A stretch of DNA of 64,000 bases from an uncultured Paracoccaceae bacterium (lineage in GTDB: Bacteria > Pseudomonadota > Alphaproteobacteria > Rhodobacterales > Rhodobacteraceae). How positions within the stretch are numbered: position 1 is the first letter of the stretch; each line of letters opens with the position of its first letter. Of the stretch, positions 1-8,847 are shown piece after piece. The notes under the pieces are model-generated. The model saw only the letters and a list, made by a program, of their open reading frames with translations, searched no databases and was not told the DNA's origin. Location of the stretch: assembly GCA_947489445.1 (NCBI GenBank), contig CANLDN010000010.1, positions 1-64,000 of the forward strand, in the 5' to 3' direction. A program made the translations under genes and the position numbers.

Positions 1-191
1 CGGACACACGACTGTACTGACGGATGATCGCAACACAAACAACGCTTGCAATGCAGGAGCCATCCACACAGGTCGTTCATTAAGACTGCAGCACGGATTA
101 GTGGTTGAACTCACAGACTGCGGACAAAATGAACCTTGGTTATTCAGTAGCCAATGACCGCTTATTGCGGTCTGGTGCGCGGCTCGTCGGA
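1..191. other. Left-edge non-coding stretch with a short hairpin
   Basis: No convincing coding region lies here. A short inverted repeat, GACCGC-TTATT-GCGGTC, spans about 156-172, just downstream of the GNAT gene that ends at 192 on the minus strand. It has no T-run on either side, so it is a weak terminator candidate at best. Confidence 0.35.
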
Positions 192-1022
192 TTATCCAAG
201 CTCCATTGTTGCGATCGCTTGGAACTTGGCTGGATTGGTTGCGGGCTGGGCGCCGCTGAACATTCTGGCTGTTTCAAAGGTTGCTTCGAAGTTGAGCGAC
301 TTAATCACCTTGGCAAGTGGGGCGTTATGGTCGGAGACATCGACAAAACATGGCTCATTGGATGTAGCGAAGGGGTTGGCGGCTAACAGCGCGCGTGCGT
401 CATTCTCGGACAATGCGTAAACCGGACCAATCTTGCTGCCCAGGCGGCAGCGTCGGAAGGTTGCACATCCAGCGATGTTCGCACCCTCCACCAGAACCAT
501 GGTTTGCCGCGTCGCCGCTTGGGCGAACCACGCATCTGCAAATGCCGTGCGCCTTATGCCGCATGCGCGTGTGTCGCGGTCAATCAATGTCTCGATGTCG
601 CCGGGTAACGCCGAACGGATGCGTGGATCAGCAAGTGGGGCGATCTGTCCTTCGTATCTGACTGTGCTTCCGCATTTGACAAAGCCTGAGCGCGCATAAT
701 TGTCCTGTTGGTCGGGAACGCCATCCAATCCGATGCTGCGTGCTTCGGCATGGGCAATGCCGGCACGCCAGACGTCGATGCCGTGGCCTTGTCCCCGAAA
801 TTCTGGTTTGCAAAGATAGAGCCCCAAAAAGGCGAAATCGGGATCGTGGTTAACGACTGAAATTGCGGCAATGGGCTCACCACCGACCTCCTTAAGCAGA
901 AATCCCGTCGGGTCTGCGGCATGAAAAGCAGCAGCATCATCCAAGCCGGGATTCCAACCTTCGTCGGCCGCCCATCCCAGCACCATTTGCAGTTCATCCA
1001 CAGTCATAGGGCGCACGGTCAT
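192..1022 (-). CDS. GNAT-family N-acetyltransferase (two-domain)
   Basis: A 276-residue cytoplasmic protein. Residues about 1-135 look like a GNAT fold: start MTVRPMTVDELQ, then the beta4/alpha3 acetyl-CoA region GLYLCKPEFRGQGHG (the R-G-Q-G-H-G pyrophosphate loop). The C-terminal half, from about residue 130, resembles the second GNAT-like domain found in two-domain acetyltransferases. Its start overlaps the stop of the upstream GntR gene by 4 bp, so the two are probably co-transcribed. The acceptor substrate cannot be read from the sequence. Its link to the divergent ABC importer suggests modification of an imported amine or amino acid, which is inference. Confidence 0.8.
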   Translation of the reverse strand: MTVRPMTVDELQMVLGWAADEGWNPGLDDAAAFHAADPTGFLLKEVGGEPIAAISVVNHDPDFAFLGLYLCKPEFRGQGHGIDVWRAGIAHAEARSIGLDGVPDQQDNYARSGFVKCGSTVRYEGQIAPLADPRIRSALPGDIETLIDRDTRACGIRRTAFADAWFAQAATRQTMVLVEGANIAGCATFRRCRLGSKIGPVYALSENDARALLAANPFATSNEPCFVDVSDHNAPLAKVIKSLNFEATFETARMFSGAQPATNPAKFQAIATMELG

Positions 1023-1720
1023 TGTGACAACGCCTCTTTCAGGGATGGGGCTCGGACGTTCCGTTCACGCAAATCCAGGGCAGAGTGCAAGTCAACCAGA
1101 TGACTCCTCATCAGCGCTTCGGCCTGCTCCTCATCGTGGTCAGCTAATGCGCGCACCAATGCGTGATGGGCGTGTTTCTCGCAAAGCGCACTTTCGCGTC
1201 GCCAATAGAGCGCGATGATCAGCGATGACCGCGCGATAAGCGTTTCAATGAAGCCTGCGATGGTACCCTGATCCGCGATGCGTGCTATTTCAGTGTGAAA
1301 AAGACCAGATAGATATAATGCCCGCCCCGGATCTGCGGCATCCAGTGCGGCGTGCTCTTCATTGATATGTCGTTCCAGCGAGGCAATATCAGACGGTGTC
1401 GCCAGTTTCGCCGCGCTGCGTGCGGTCCGGGGTTCAAGCAACTCGCGGGCCTCAAACACTTCGTGAGCCTCGGTCAATGATGGTGAGGCGACTTTGGCAC
1501 CTTTGTTCCGGCGGATATCAACAAGCTTAAGATGCGAAAGGCTTTGTAGCGACGCACGCACAACCGTCCGAGAAACGCCATAGATTTCTGCCAGCTCATC
1601 CTCACCCAGTTTGGTGCCTGGCGCTATCCGGTGCTCGTGAATAGCCAAAGATAGCGCTTGGGCGATGGTATCACTGGTGGCGGCATTTTGCATAGCGGAT
1701 GAGAGCGTCGTGCGGGTCAT
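1019..1720 (-). CDS. GntR-family transcriptional regulator, FCD subfamily
   Basis: A 233-residue regulator. The N-terminal winged helix (about residues 15-80) contains the GntR signature LGEDELAEIYGVSRTVVRASLQ. The C-terminal all-helical FCD ligand-binding domain (about 90-220) has FEARELLEPRTAR, FHTEIARIADQ and HHALVRALADHD; the D/H pattern is typical of metal-dependent carboxylate binding. It is transcribed divergently from the ABC importer starting at 1953 and overlaps the GNAT gene by 4 bp. A perfect palindrome at 1800-1811 between the two units is the likely operator. Expected role: a repressor sensing a small acid related to the imported substrate. Confidence 0.88.
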   Translation of the reverse strand: MTRTTLSSAMQNAATSDTIAQALSLAIHEHRIAPGTKLGEDELAEIYGVSRTVVRASLQSLSHLKLVDIRRNKGAKVASPSLTEAHEVFEARELLEPRTARSAAKLATPSDIASLERHINEEHAALDAADPGRALYLSGLFHTEIARIADQGTIAGFIETLIARSSLIIALYWRRESALCEKHAHHALVRALADHDEEQAEALMRSHLVDLHSALDLRERNVRAPSLKEALSQ

Positions 1721-1799
1721 GAAAATTCCTCGTGTCTCTCACATGACAGACCGGTTGGCGCTGCTCAAGGTTGTCATTATGTACCCAACCTCTTCTTGT

Positions 1800-1811
1800 A
1801 TTGTATACAAT
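1800..1811. promoter_or_regulatory. Palindromic operator candidate ATTGTATACAAT
   Basis: A perfect 12-bp palindrome in the 232-bp divergent region between the GntR gene (start 1720) and the ABC ATPase gene (start 1953). FCD-type GntR proteins commonly bind short TNGTATACNA-like palindromes, so this is probably the site controlling both units. A related split copy occurs at 45558-45579. Confidence 0.65.
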
Positions 1812-1952
1812 TAGGTGTTCAATTTTTGGTCACAAGTGGTCTGCAGCGCAAAAGTTTTGAGCAGCGCCAGTTAAAAGTCAGGAGAATTGGCAACCCGAAA
1901 TTGCCTAACAGCCTACCAACCCAGTTGATTGGCACAACTTCCCGGGGGACGT

Positions 1953-2939
1953 ATGAACACCACACATAAAGAACTGGAATTGGTGTCCGTCACAAAGCGC
2001 TACGGCGAAACTGTGGCGGTCAATGCAATCAGTCACAAGTTCCAGCCCGGCGGCTATGCATGCCTGTTGGGGCCGTCAGGCTGTGGCAAGTCATCGACCC
2101 TGCGCATGATTGCGGGCCATGAAATTGTATCAGACGGGTCGATCCTGTTGGGCGGCACAGACATTTCGCATCTTCCACCGGCCAAGCGCGGTACGGCGAT
2201 GATGTTCCAGAATTACGCGCTTTTCCCGCATCTCAGTGTTGCTGAAAACGTGGCCTTTAGCCTGAAAATGCGTGGTGATGACAAGCAAGCTCGCTTGAAA
2301 AAAGCGGGTGAGATGTTGGAATTGGTCGACCTCAGCGCGCTCAGCGATCGGTTGCCTGATCAGCTGTCTGGAGGGCAGCAACAGCGTGTCGCCTTGGCGC
2401 GTGCCTTGATCACACGTCCGCAGGTGTTGCTGCTGGACGAGCCACTGTCAGCGCTTGATCCGTTCTTGCGCATCCGCATGCGTGGTGAGTTGCGTAAACT
2501 GCAGCGCGAGTTAGGGATCAGCTTTGTGCATGTCACCCATGGGCAGGACGAAGCACTGGCATTGGCGGATGAGATCGTCGTCATGAACAACGCGGTGATC
2601 GAACAGGCCGGTACGGCACGCGAAGTGTTCAATGCCCCCACAACGGCCTTTGTTGCGCAATTCATTGGCGGCCATAACGTCATCGCGCTGCCGGACGGGC
2701 ATTTTGCGATCCGCACTGATGCCGTGAGGATTGCGCAACGAGACAGCGGCAATCTGCAGGGTAACATTCTGGCTGTGGAGTATCAGGGCGCGCATGTCTC
2801 TGTATCCGCGATGATTGCAGGCGACCAAGAGATCAGCGCTCTGGTCCCGGAAGCCAACTTTTTCAACAACCCACTTAACCCAGGCGATCAGGTCGGTCTG
2901 ATCTGGGACGACGCAAACCTGCACAAGCTTACGGCCTAG
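1953..2939 (+). CDS. ABC transporter ATP-binding protein, spermidine/putrescine (PotA) type
   Basis: A 328-residue ABC ATPase. Walker A GPSGCGKS, Q-loop MFQNYALFPHLSV, signature LSGGQQQRVALARAL and Walker B LLLDEPLSALD are all present, followed by a H-loop FVHVTHGQDEALALADE and a C-terminal TOBE-like region. The ATG at 1953 is preferred because GGGGGA sits 4-9 bp upstream; an earlier TTG at 1929 has no comparable site. It heads an operon with a Tat-exported binding protein, two permeases and a racemase-family enzyme. The PotA-like class transports polyamines, opines, Fe(III) or modified amino acids; the actual substrate is unknown. Confidence 0.9.
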   Translation: MNTTHKELELVSVTKRYGETVAVNAISHKFQPGGYACLLGPSGCGKSSTLRMIAGHEIVSDGSILLGGTDISHLPPAKRGTAMMFQNYALFPHLSVAENVAFSLKMRGDDKQARLKKAGEMLELVDLSALSDRLPDQLSGGQQQRVALARALITRPQVLLLDEPLSALDPFLRIRMRGELRKLQRELGISFVHVTHGQDEALALADEIVVMNNAVIEQAGTAREVFNAPTTAFVAQFIGGHNVIALPDGHFAIRTDAVRIAQRDSGNLQGNILAVEYQGAHVSVSAMIAGDQEISALVPEANFFNNPLNPGDQVGLIWDDANLHKLTA

Positions 2940-2964
2940 CGAACACCCGACAAGGAGAAAACAA

Positions 2965-4224
2965 ATGACCAAAGTATCAAGACGCAGCATTCTGAAAGGC
3001 GGCGCAGCTTTTGCCGCTGGCACCACTCTTGGTGCCCCAATGATCTGGGCGCAAAACATCAAGGACGTCACCTTGCGCCAGTTCGGCACAGGCGTGTCGA
3101 ACCTCAATGACGTGGCCAATAAGGTCAAGGAAGATCTGGGCTTCACCCTAGAAATGACTGCGCTGGACAGTGACAGTGTCACGCAGCGGGCCGCAACGCA
3201 GCCCAACAGCTTTGACATCGCCGATATCGAGTACTGGATTTGCAAAAAAGTCTGGCCCACCGGGAACTTGCAGGCCATGGATACGTCCCGGATCGCCAAT
3301 TACGACAAGATCGTGGGTATCTTCCGCAATGGCAAGCTGACGCCCGAAAGCACGATTGCCCAAGGCACCGCGCCTCATACGGTGGGCTTTGTCGAGGGTC
3401 CCGAGGGTAACAGCTTCGTAGACAATGAAAGCGGTTGGATGACGTTGATCCCGACCATCTACAATGCCGATACGCTGGGAATCCGCCCCGACCTGATCGG
3501 ACGTCCGATCAACAATTGGTCGGAACTTCTGAACCCCGAATTCAGGGGCAAGGCCTCAATCCTCGACATTTCGTCCATCGGGATCATGGATATGGCGATG
3601 GTGGTCGAAAGCATGGGTGAATACACCTATCCTGACAAAGGCAATATGACCCGCGAAGAGATTGACCTGACCATGGCGATCTTTACCGAAGCCAAGCAAA
3701 ACGGTCAGTTCCGCGCCTTCTGGAAGTCGTTTGATGAAAGCGTGAACCTGATGGCCTCTGGCGAAGTTGTTATCCAATCCATGTGGTCACCGGCCATCAC
3801 TGCGGTCAAATCCAAGGGCGTGCCTTGCGTCTACCAGCCGCTGGAAGAAGGCTACCGGTCTTGGGGTGGCGGCATTGGCCTTTCGGCCTCGCTTACCGGG
3901 CTGGAACGCGATGCGGCCTATGAATACATCAACTGGTATCTTGACGGCTGGGTTGGCGGCTACCTGATGCGTCAGGGCTACTATTCGGCAGTGCCTGAGA
4001 CCTCCAAAAACTTCATGTCAGAAAATGAGTGGGGCTACTGGTTCGAGGGCAAAGCCGCGACAGACACGATCACCTCGCCGACCGGCGATCCGCTGGCCCA
4101 AGCGGGCGAGGTACGCGATGGTGGATCTTTCTTTGACCGGATGGGCGCCGTGGCCTGCTGGAATGCCGTCATGGACGAAAACCAGTACATGGTTCGCAAG
4201 TGGAACGAATTTATCGCGGCCTAG
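2965..4224 (+). CDS. ABC transporter periplasmic substrate-binding protein (PotD-like), Tat signal
   Basis: A 419-residue extracellular solute-binding protein. The N-terminus has a twin-arginine signal: SRRSILKGG, then a hydrophobic stretch ending near APMIWAQ. Later segments such as NNWSELLNPEFRGKASILD and AYEYINWYLDGWVGGYLMRQGYYSAVPE are typical of the PotD/PotF-like binding-protein class. A strong site (AAGGAGAAA) precedes the ATG at 2965. It sits 25 bp after the ATPase gene and is presumably the specificity component of the importer. Confidence 0.9.
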   Translation: MTKVSRRSILKGGAAFAAGTTLGAPMIWAQNIKDVTLRQFGTGVSNLNDVANKVKEDLGFTLEMTALDSDSVTQRAATQPNSFDIADIEYWICKKVWPTGNLQAMDTSRIANYDKIVGIFRNGKLTPESTIAQGTAPHTVGFVEGPEGNSFVDNESGWMTLIPTIYNADTLGIRPDLIGRPINNWSELLNPEFRGKASILDISSIGIMDMAMVVESMGEYTYPDKGNMTREEIDLTMAIFTEAKQNGQFRAFWKSFDESVNLMASGEVVIQSMWSPAITAVKSKGVPCVYQPLEEGYRSWGGGIGLSASLTGLERDAAYEYINWYLDGWVGGYLMRQGYYSAVPETSKNFMSENEWGYWFEGKAATDTITSPTGDPLAQAGEVRDGGSFFDRMGAVACWNAVMDENQYMVRKWNEFIAA

Positions 4225-4281
4225 TGACGAAAGGGATGGGTGTTTCGGCACCCATCTCGTCCTAACCGAGAAAGAGCCAAT

Positions 4282-5136
4282 GTGCTGAAGAATAACACTT
4301 TTGTTGGATGGCTGATGGCACTGCCAATTATGGCGGTGCTCATGTTCTTTTTGGTTCTGCCTATCTTGATGATCGTCGCTGTCAGTTTCTGGCAGGCGAC
4401 CGAATTCTCAATCATCCCGGCTTTCGATCTTGAAAATTACGAGTTTCTATTTGGTTCGAACGTCACCTATCGGGTGTTCTTCAACACGTTCAAATACGCC
4501 TTTATCACATGGGTCTTCACATTGGGCATCGGCTTTACAGTCGCGTATTTCCTGGCCTTCCATGTGCGCAGTCTGACATGGCAAATTGTCCTGTTCTTGC
4601 TTTGCACAATCCCATTCTGGACCTCGAACATCATCCGCATGATCTCTTGGATTCCGTTTTTGGGGCGCAATGGGATCGCCAATTCAACGCTGCTGTCATG
4701 GGGTGTGATTGACGAACCGCTCGACTGGCTGCTGTTCAGCGACTTCGCGGTCATCCTGGCCTTCGTGCATCTTTACACGCTGTTCATGGTTGTCCCGATC
4801 TTCAACACGATGATGCGGATCGATAAAAGCCTGATCGAGGCCGCTCGGGACGCAGGCGCCTCGGGTGCGCAAATCCTGTGGAACGTGATCATCCCACTCA
4901 CCAAACCGGGCATCATGATCGGCACAATATTCGTCGTCACACTGGTGATGGGAGACTTCATCACCGTGCGCTTTATGTCCGGCTCTCAGTCCGCCAATGT
5001 GGGACGGCTCATTTCCAATGATATCGCCTTATTGGCCTATCCTTCTGCGTCTGCCACCGCAGTCGTTCTGCTTTTGACCGTGCTTCTGGTGATCGGCATC
5101 ATGCTGCGCTTCGTTGACATCAGAAAGGAGCTGTAA
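4282..5136 (+). CDS. ABC transporter permease (PotB-like)
   Basis: An inner-membrane permease of about 284 residues with six predicted hydrophobic segments. The EAA loop is visible as IEAARDAGASGAQILWNVIIPLTKPGI, the contact site for the ATPase. I chose the GTG at 4282 (start VLKNNTFVGWL) because GAGAAAGAG lies just upstream; the open frame runs further up, but that part is unlike the family N-terminus. It abuts the second permease with no gap. Confidence 0.87.
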   Translation: MLKNNTFVGWLMALPIMAVLMFFLVLPILMIVAVSFWQATEFSIIPAFDLENYEFLFGSNVTYRVFFNTFKYAFITWVFTLGIGFTVAYFLAFHVRSLTWQIVLFLLCTIPFWTSNIIRMISWIPFLGRNGIANSTLLSWGVIDEPLDWLLFSDFAVILAFVHLYTLFMVVPIFNTMMRIDKSLIEAARDAGASGAQILWNVIIPLTKPGIMIGTIFVVTLVMGDFITVRFMSGSQSANVGRLISNDIALLAYPSASATAVVLLLTVLLVIGIMLRFVDIRKEL

Positions 5137-5137
5137 A

Positions 5138-5977
5138 GTGGAACCGCGTCCAAGATCCTTCTACGTCCTCAGCGCCTTTTTCGCGCTTTTCCTGCTGTTC
5201 CTGTACGGTCCGACCATCACAATCGCGATCCTGTCATTCCAAGGTCCCGGAGGCGGGCTGACATTTCCCATGCGCGGCACATCCTTGCACTGGTTCCGCG
5301 ATTTGTTCGAGCAACAGGCTGTGGGCGATATCTGGGGCAGCTTTCGCCGCAGCTTCGCACTGGGGCTCATGGTGATGGTCACCACGGTCATTCTGTCCGT
5401 GATGGGCGGATTGGCATTCCGCAAGAAATTCCGTGGCTCAAGTATTCTATTTTACTTGATCATCACATCGTTGGTGATCCCATCTATCCTGATTTCTCTG
5501 GGTGTCGGGCTGATCTTTTCACAATCGGGCCTTGAGGTGCATTGGTCGACATCGGGTTTCGGATCGCAGCTGACTTGGACGCTGCCCTTTGGCCTACTGA
5601 TCATGTTTGCCGTCTTCAACCGCTTTGACAAAAGCTATGAAGAAGCGGCCCGCGACCTTGGTGCGACCTCATGGCAAACACTGCGCCATGTGGTGCTGCC
5701 CATCATAGGACCATCGCTAATCGGGGTGGCTCTTTTTGGCTTCACCCTCAGCTACGATGAGTTCGCGCGGACCCTTCTCACATCAGGCAGCTACAATACG
5801 CTGCCGTTGGAGATTTTCGGGATGACGACCAATGTCACCACACCCGTTCTCTATGCCTTGGGGACGCTCACAACAGTGTTTTCGTTGCTGATGATCGGTC
5901 TCTTTCTATGCCTCGCGCTATGGAGCACACGCCGCAAAGCCCGCGCAGGATCCGATGCCGGTAAGGGCATGATGTGA
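5138..5977 (+). CDS. ABC transporter permease (PotC-like)
   Basis: An inner-membrane permease of about 279 residues, partner of the preceding gene. The EAA motif reads YEEAARDLGATSWQTLRHVVLPIIGPSL. The GTG at 5138 is preferred: it follows AGAAAGGAG at the proper distance and directly follows the upstream stop. An earlier in-frame TTG at 5114 would overlap the previous gene. The stop overlaps the start of the racemase-family gene by 4 bp (GTGA), indicating translational coupling. Confidence 0.87.
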   Translation: MEPRPRSFYVLSAFFALFLLFLYGPTITIAILSFQGPGGGLTFPMRGTSLHWFRDLFEQQAVGDIWGSFRRSFALGLMVMVTTVILSVMGGLAFRKKFRGSSILFYLIITSLVIPSILISLGVGLIFSQSGLEVHWSTSGFGSQLTWTLPFGLLIMFAVFNRFDKSYEEAARDLGATSWQTLRHVVLPIIGPSLIGVALFGFTLSYDEFARTLLTSGSYNTLPLEIFGMTTNVTTPVLYALGTLTTVFSLLMIGLFLCLALWSTRRKARAGSDAGKGMM

Positions 5978-6609
5978 TCGTCCTGATAAATCCCAACAGC
6001 ACGGTGTCGATGACGAACACCATGTTGCGCACCGCGCGCGAAACCGTGCCGACCGCGAAATTCGAAGGCTGGACATCCCACGATGGTCCGCCGGCAATTC
6101 AGGGCACGGCGGATGGATTGCTGGCAGAGGGCCCGCTGTTGCGGTTGGTCTCAAAGGCATCGGACCAAGGCGCGGCGGCGATCATAATCGGGTGTTTCGA
6201 TGACACCGCCCTTGATGCCGCCCGCAAAACCGCAAGCTGTCCGGTGATCGGCATTGGACAAGCCGCATATCATCTCGCCGCCGTTGCCGGTGGAAAATTC
6301 TCCGTCGTGACAACGCTTGAGGTTTCGGTCCCCATACTGGAGGCAAACATCCGCGCTTATGGGCTAGGGGGGCTATTGAGCAAAGTGCGCGCAAGCGACG
6401 TTCCGGTACTGGCGCTAGAACAAGATGCCATCGCAGCCACAAATCAGGTTCTGTCCGAAATACAAAAAGCAGTGCGCGATGATGACATTCAAGCGGTTGT
6501 GCTGGGTTGCGGCGGCATGGTCGATATTGAAAAACGGGCGGCCCACTTGTCCGGCATACGCTTGATTGACGGTGTGCGCGCAGCAGCAGTGTTTGCGAGC
6601 CAGTTTTAG
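5974..6609 (+). CDS. Asp/Glu/hydantoin racemase family protein
   Basis: A 211-residue enzyme beginning VIVLINPNSTVSMTNTML, the signature N-terminus of hydantoin/Asp-Glu racemases. Two catalytic-cysteine regions are visible: AAAIIIGCFDDTALDAAR (about residues 66-83) and AVVLGCGGMVDI (about 172-183). The family interconverts enantiomers of amino acids or 5-substituted hydantoins by a two-cysteine, cofactor-independent mechanism. As the last gene of the importer operon, overlapping the permease stop, it probably acts on the imported compound. That points to a hydantoin, allantoin-like or D-amino-acid substrate (inference). Confidence 0.85.
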   Translation: MIVLINPNSTVSMTNTMLRTARETVPTAKFEGWTSHDGPPAIQGTADGLLAEGPLLRLVSKASDQGAAAIIIGCFDDTALDAARKTASCPVIGIGQAAYHLAAVAGGKFSVVTTLEVSVPILEANIRAYGLGGLLSKVRASDVPVLALEQDAIAATNQVLSEIQKAVRDDDIQAVVLGCGGMVDIEKRAAHLSGIRLIDGVRAAAVFASQF

Positions 6610-6648
6610 CGATTACCTCACGAACCTCACTGGTAGAATCATTCATAC

Positions 6649-6894
6649 ATGTCGGTTTCTTCACATTCAAAAGCAGTCATTGGTGTCCTGCGCAGCATTG
6701 GCCAAAGAGGGTTCTTCGCAGCCTACGGCACCCATTCATTCGGCCGAACCAAAGCTGCAGAGATCTACCGCGAGACGGGCAACCTGCGCGCAGTGCAACT
6801 TTTGCTTGGCCACTCGAAGGCCGACAACACAGTGCGTTACCTCGGCGTCGAGTTGGAAGATGTTTTGAGTATTGTCGAGCGTATCGACATCTAA
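6649..6894 (+). pseudogene. Tyrosine recombinase, C-terminal fragment
   Basis: Only the last ~60 residues of a phage-type integrase remain: YGTHSFGRTKAAEIYRET, then LRAVQLLLGHSKADNTVRYLGVELEDVL. The His, the GH-S box and the nucleophilic Tyr (TVRYLG) are recognisable. The usual HSxRRTK motif reads HSFGRTK, so the catalytic Arg of the H-x-x-R box is Gly. The N-terminal and core domains are missing. This is a dead relic of a mobile element, not a functional recombinase. Confidence 0.8.
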
Positions 6895-6991
6895 ACCATG
6901 TTGGCGAACGGTACCCGCCTTCCGCTCATTTAAAAAGACCTACGAACAAGTATCGGCGAAAGCGAAGTACGAGCCCAACCTGTGAATTCGT

Positions 6992-7025
6992 TTTTTTCTT
7001 CCGCTTGCGCACGCGGAAGAAAAAA
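6992..7025. terminator. Bidirectional intrinsic terminator
   Basis: A perfect 13-bp inverted repeat: TTTTTTCTTCCGC at 6992-7004 and its complement at 7013-7025, with an 8-nt loop. The stem ends in A/T runs, so it can terminate in both directions. It lies between the integrase fragment (plus) and the EF-hand gene (minus). Confidence 0.85.
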
Positions 7026-7069
7026 CGGCAGCAGATGCATGATGGTGCGCGCTGATATGCGCCCTGCTG

Positions 7070-7567
7070 TTAGAACGGCTTCTGCTGTGCTCGAAATTCC
7101 CAAACGGTGACGTTGCCATCGCTGTCGGCGTCAGCAGCTTCAAAGTTTTCCTGCGCGGTCGTCATAAACTCTGCCAATGTCACATGCGTGTCGCCGTCGG
7201 CGTCCATTGTCTTAAAGCGTGCAATGCGGTTGACATAGAGCCGTTCAATATTGCTCCGGCCTCGCGGCATGGCTGTTGGCGCGCTGTCCAGATATTCATC
7301 CTCAGAAATCTGGCCATCTTCATCATTGTCAAACAAGGCGAACCCGGCGCTTGCATGATGTGAAGCCTCCGAGGCGCTGACGATACCATCCGCGTTTGTA
7401 TCAACGGGACGCGCTATCATGTTCATTCCACCAAAGATGCCAAAAGGCATGATCTGGATTTGGTCGTCACTGTCATCATCATCTGCAAAAGTAGGCGTTG
7501 CACCTGCCAATGCGGCCATCACCGCAGTTGCCGCTAACGCGCTGTAAAGTCTAAGGTAACGGTTCAT
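7070..7567 (-). CDS. Secreted EF-hand calcium-binding protein
   Basis: A 165-residue protein with a Sec signal peptide (hydrophobic about residues 7-25, cleavage near TFADD). An acidic linker is followed by four canonical 12-residue EF-hand loops at residues 56-67, 80-91, 122-133 and 146-157. Each begins with Asp and ends with Glu at position 12. It is probably a periplasmic or extracellular Ca2+-binding or buffering protein; no catalytic domain is present. It is monocistronic, ending at the terminator at 6992-7025. Similar small EF-hand proteins are frequent in Rhodobacterales. Confidence 0.88.
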   Translation of the reverse strand: MNRYLRLYSALAATAVMAALAGATPTFADDDDSDDQIQIMPFGIFGGMNMIARPVDTNADGIVSASEASHHASAGFALFDNDEDGQISEDEYLDSAPTAMPRGRSNIERLYVNRIARFKTMDADGDTHVTLAEFMTTAQENFEAADADSDGNVTVWEFRAQQKPF

Positions 7568-7735
7568 TATTTGTCCTTTCTGGATTCCAAAGATTGCGCC
7601 CTTTTTGGGTCGAACGCTTATGACGCTCTGACTGTCCTGGAACGAGATTGCGGATTGACTCAGCGCTTCGGTTCAGCGCCAGTTCGTTAACGCGACCAGT
7701 CTAAAAGACACGTAAGCCACCGATGTGATTTGGGA

Positions 7736-7749
7736 TTGATCAATATCAA
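7736..7749. promoter_or_regulatory. FNR/FnrL-type binding site TTGATCAATATCAA
   Basis: A perfect match to the FNR consensus TTGAT-N4-ATCAA, centred about 72 bp upstream of the DUF318 permease start at 7815. If used as a class II site it would place the transcription start near 7784. This suggests oxygen-responsive control of the permease and thioredoxin genes. Confidence 0.7.
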
Positions 7750-7814
7750 CGCTAACGTCCGTCAGGCCACTTAGACCCAATGCGATCGCAACATGCCCCG
7801 GCGCAGAGTTTTCC

Positions 7815-8831
7815 ATGCAAGAGATATTCATCTGGCTGAACGATCAACTGCTGCGCATGCAGTGGTTGTCAGATTTGGTTACGCTCTTGGTGCGGGACGG
7901 CTTTGGGCTGGATACGGCCGGGCGCATCGGCGGCAGTGTTCATTTCTTCATTCATGACGTCATCAAAATCTTCATTCTGCTGTCGGTTTTGATCTTCAGC
8001 ATTTCTTACGTGCAAAGCTATTTCCCGCCCGAACGCACCCGCCGGATTTTGGGGGAAAGACAGGGATTGTGGGCCAATACGGTCGCCGCCCTGCTGGGGA
8101 CGATCACGCCCTTTTGTTCGTGTTCGTCTATCCCGTTATTCATCGGGTTCACCAGCGCGGGCCTGCCGCTGGCGGTCACCTTTTCATTCCTGATTTCATC
8201 GCCGCTGGTCGATCTGGCGTCGGTTATCCTGCTGGCCAGCATCTTTAACTGGTCTATCGCCTTGGCATACGTGGTCATCGGGCTGGTCTTGGCTGTCTTG
8301 GGTGGCACCTTGATCGGACGGCTGAGGCTGGAGGATCAGGTCGAAGACTTCGTTTACCAGAGCCCGGTCAGTGACCATGACAATGACGGCGCGATCAGCC
8401 TACGCGAAAGGCTGACCTATGCCAGCGAACAGGTTGCCGAGATTGCCGGGCGGGTGTGGCTATATGTTCTGATCGGTGTCGGGATTGGCGCGGCTATCCA
8501 CAACTGGATCCCCGAACGGTTTATCGCGGCGCTGTTGGGTCAGGACAAATGGTGGTCCGTTCTGGTCGCGACAATCGCGGGCGTTCCGATGTATGCGGAC
8601 ATTTTTGGGACGCTGCCGATTGCAGAGGCCTTGGTTCAAAGGGGTGTTGGTCTGGGGACTGCATTGACGTTTATGATGGCTGTGACCGCGCTGTCGTTAC
8701 CGTCGATGATCATGCTCAAGCGAGTGGTCAAGCTACCGCTGCTGGCGGTCTTCATCGGGATCGTCACTGTTGGGATCATTCTGATCGGTTACATCTTTAA
8801 CTTTAACGCAACTGCACATCTCTTTGTCTGA
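7815..8831 (+). CDS. DUF318 / ArsP-type permease
   Basis: A 338-residue inner-membrane protein with about eight hydrophobic segments. It has the family hallmark near residue 97, TITPFCSCSSIPLFIGFTSAGLP, and a second conserved segment, VPMYADIFGTLPIAEAL. This family includes ArsP (organoarsenical efflux) and many uncharacterised permeases paired with small thioredoxins. The gene is 16 bp upstream of such a thioredoxin and follows an FNR box. The transported species is unknown; a thiol-reactive metalloid or sulfur species is plausible from the neighbours. Confidence 0.88.
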   Translation: MQEIFIWLNDQLLRMQWLSDLVTLLVRDGFGLDTAGRIGGSVHFFIHDVIKIFILLSVLIFSISYVQSYFPPERTRRILGERQGLWANTVAALLGTITPFCSCSSIPLFIGFTSAGLPLAVTFSFLISSPLVDLASVILLASIFNWSIALAYVVIGLVLAVLGGTLIGRLRLEDQVEDFVYQSPVSDHDNDGAISLRERLTYASEQVAEIAGRVWLYVLIGVGIGAAIHNWIPERFIAALLGQDKWWSVLVATIAGVPMYADIFGTLPIAEALVQRGVGLGTALTFMMAVTALSLPSMIMLKRVVKLPLLAVFIGIVTVGIILIGYIFNFNATAHLFV

Positions 8832-8847
8832 CGAAAGGACGCATGCA

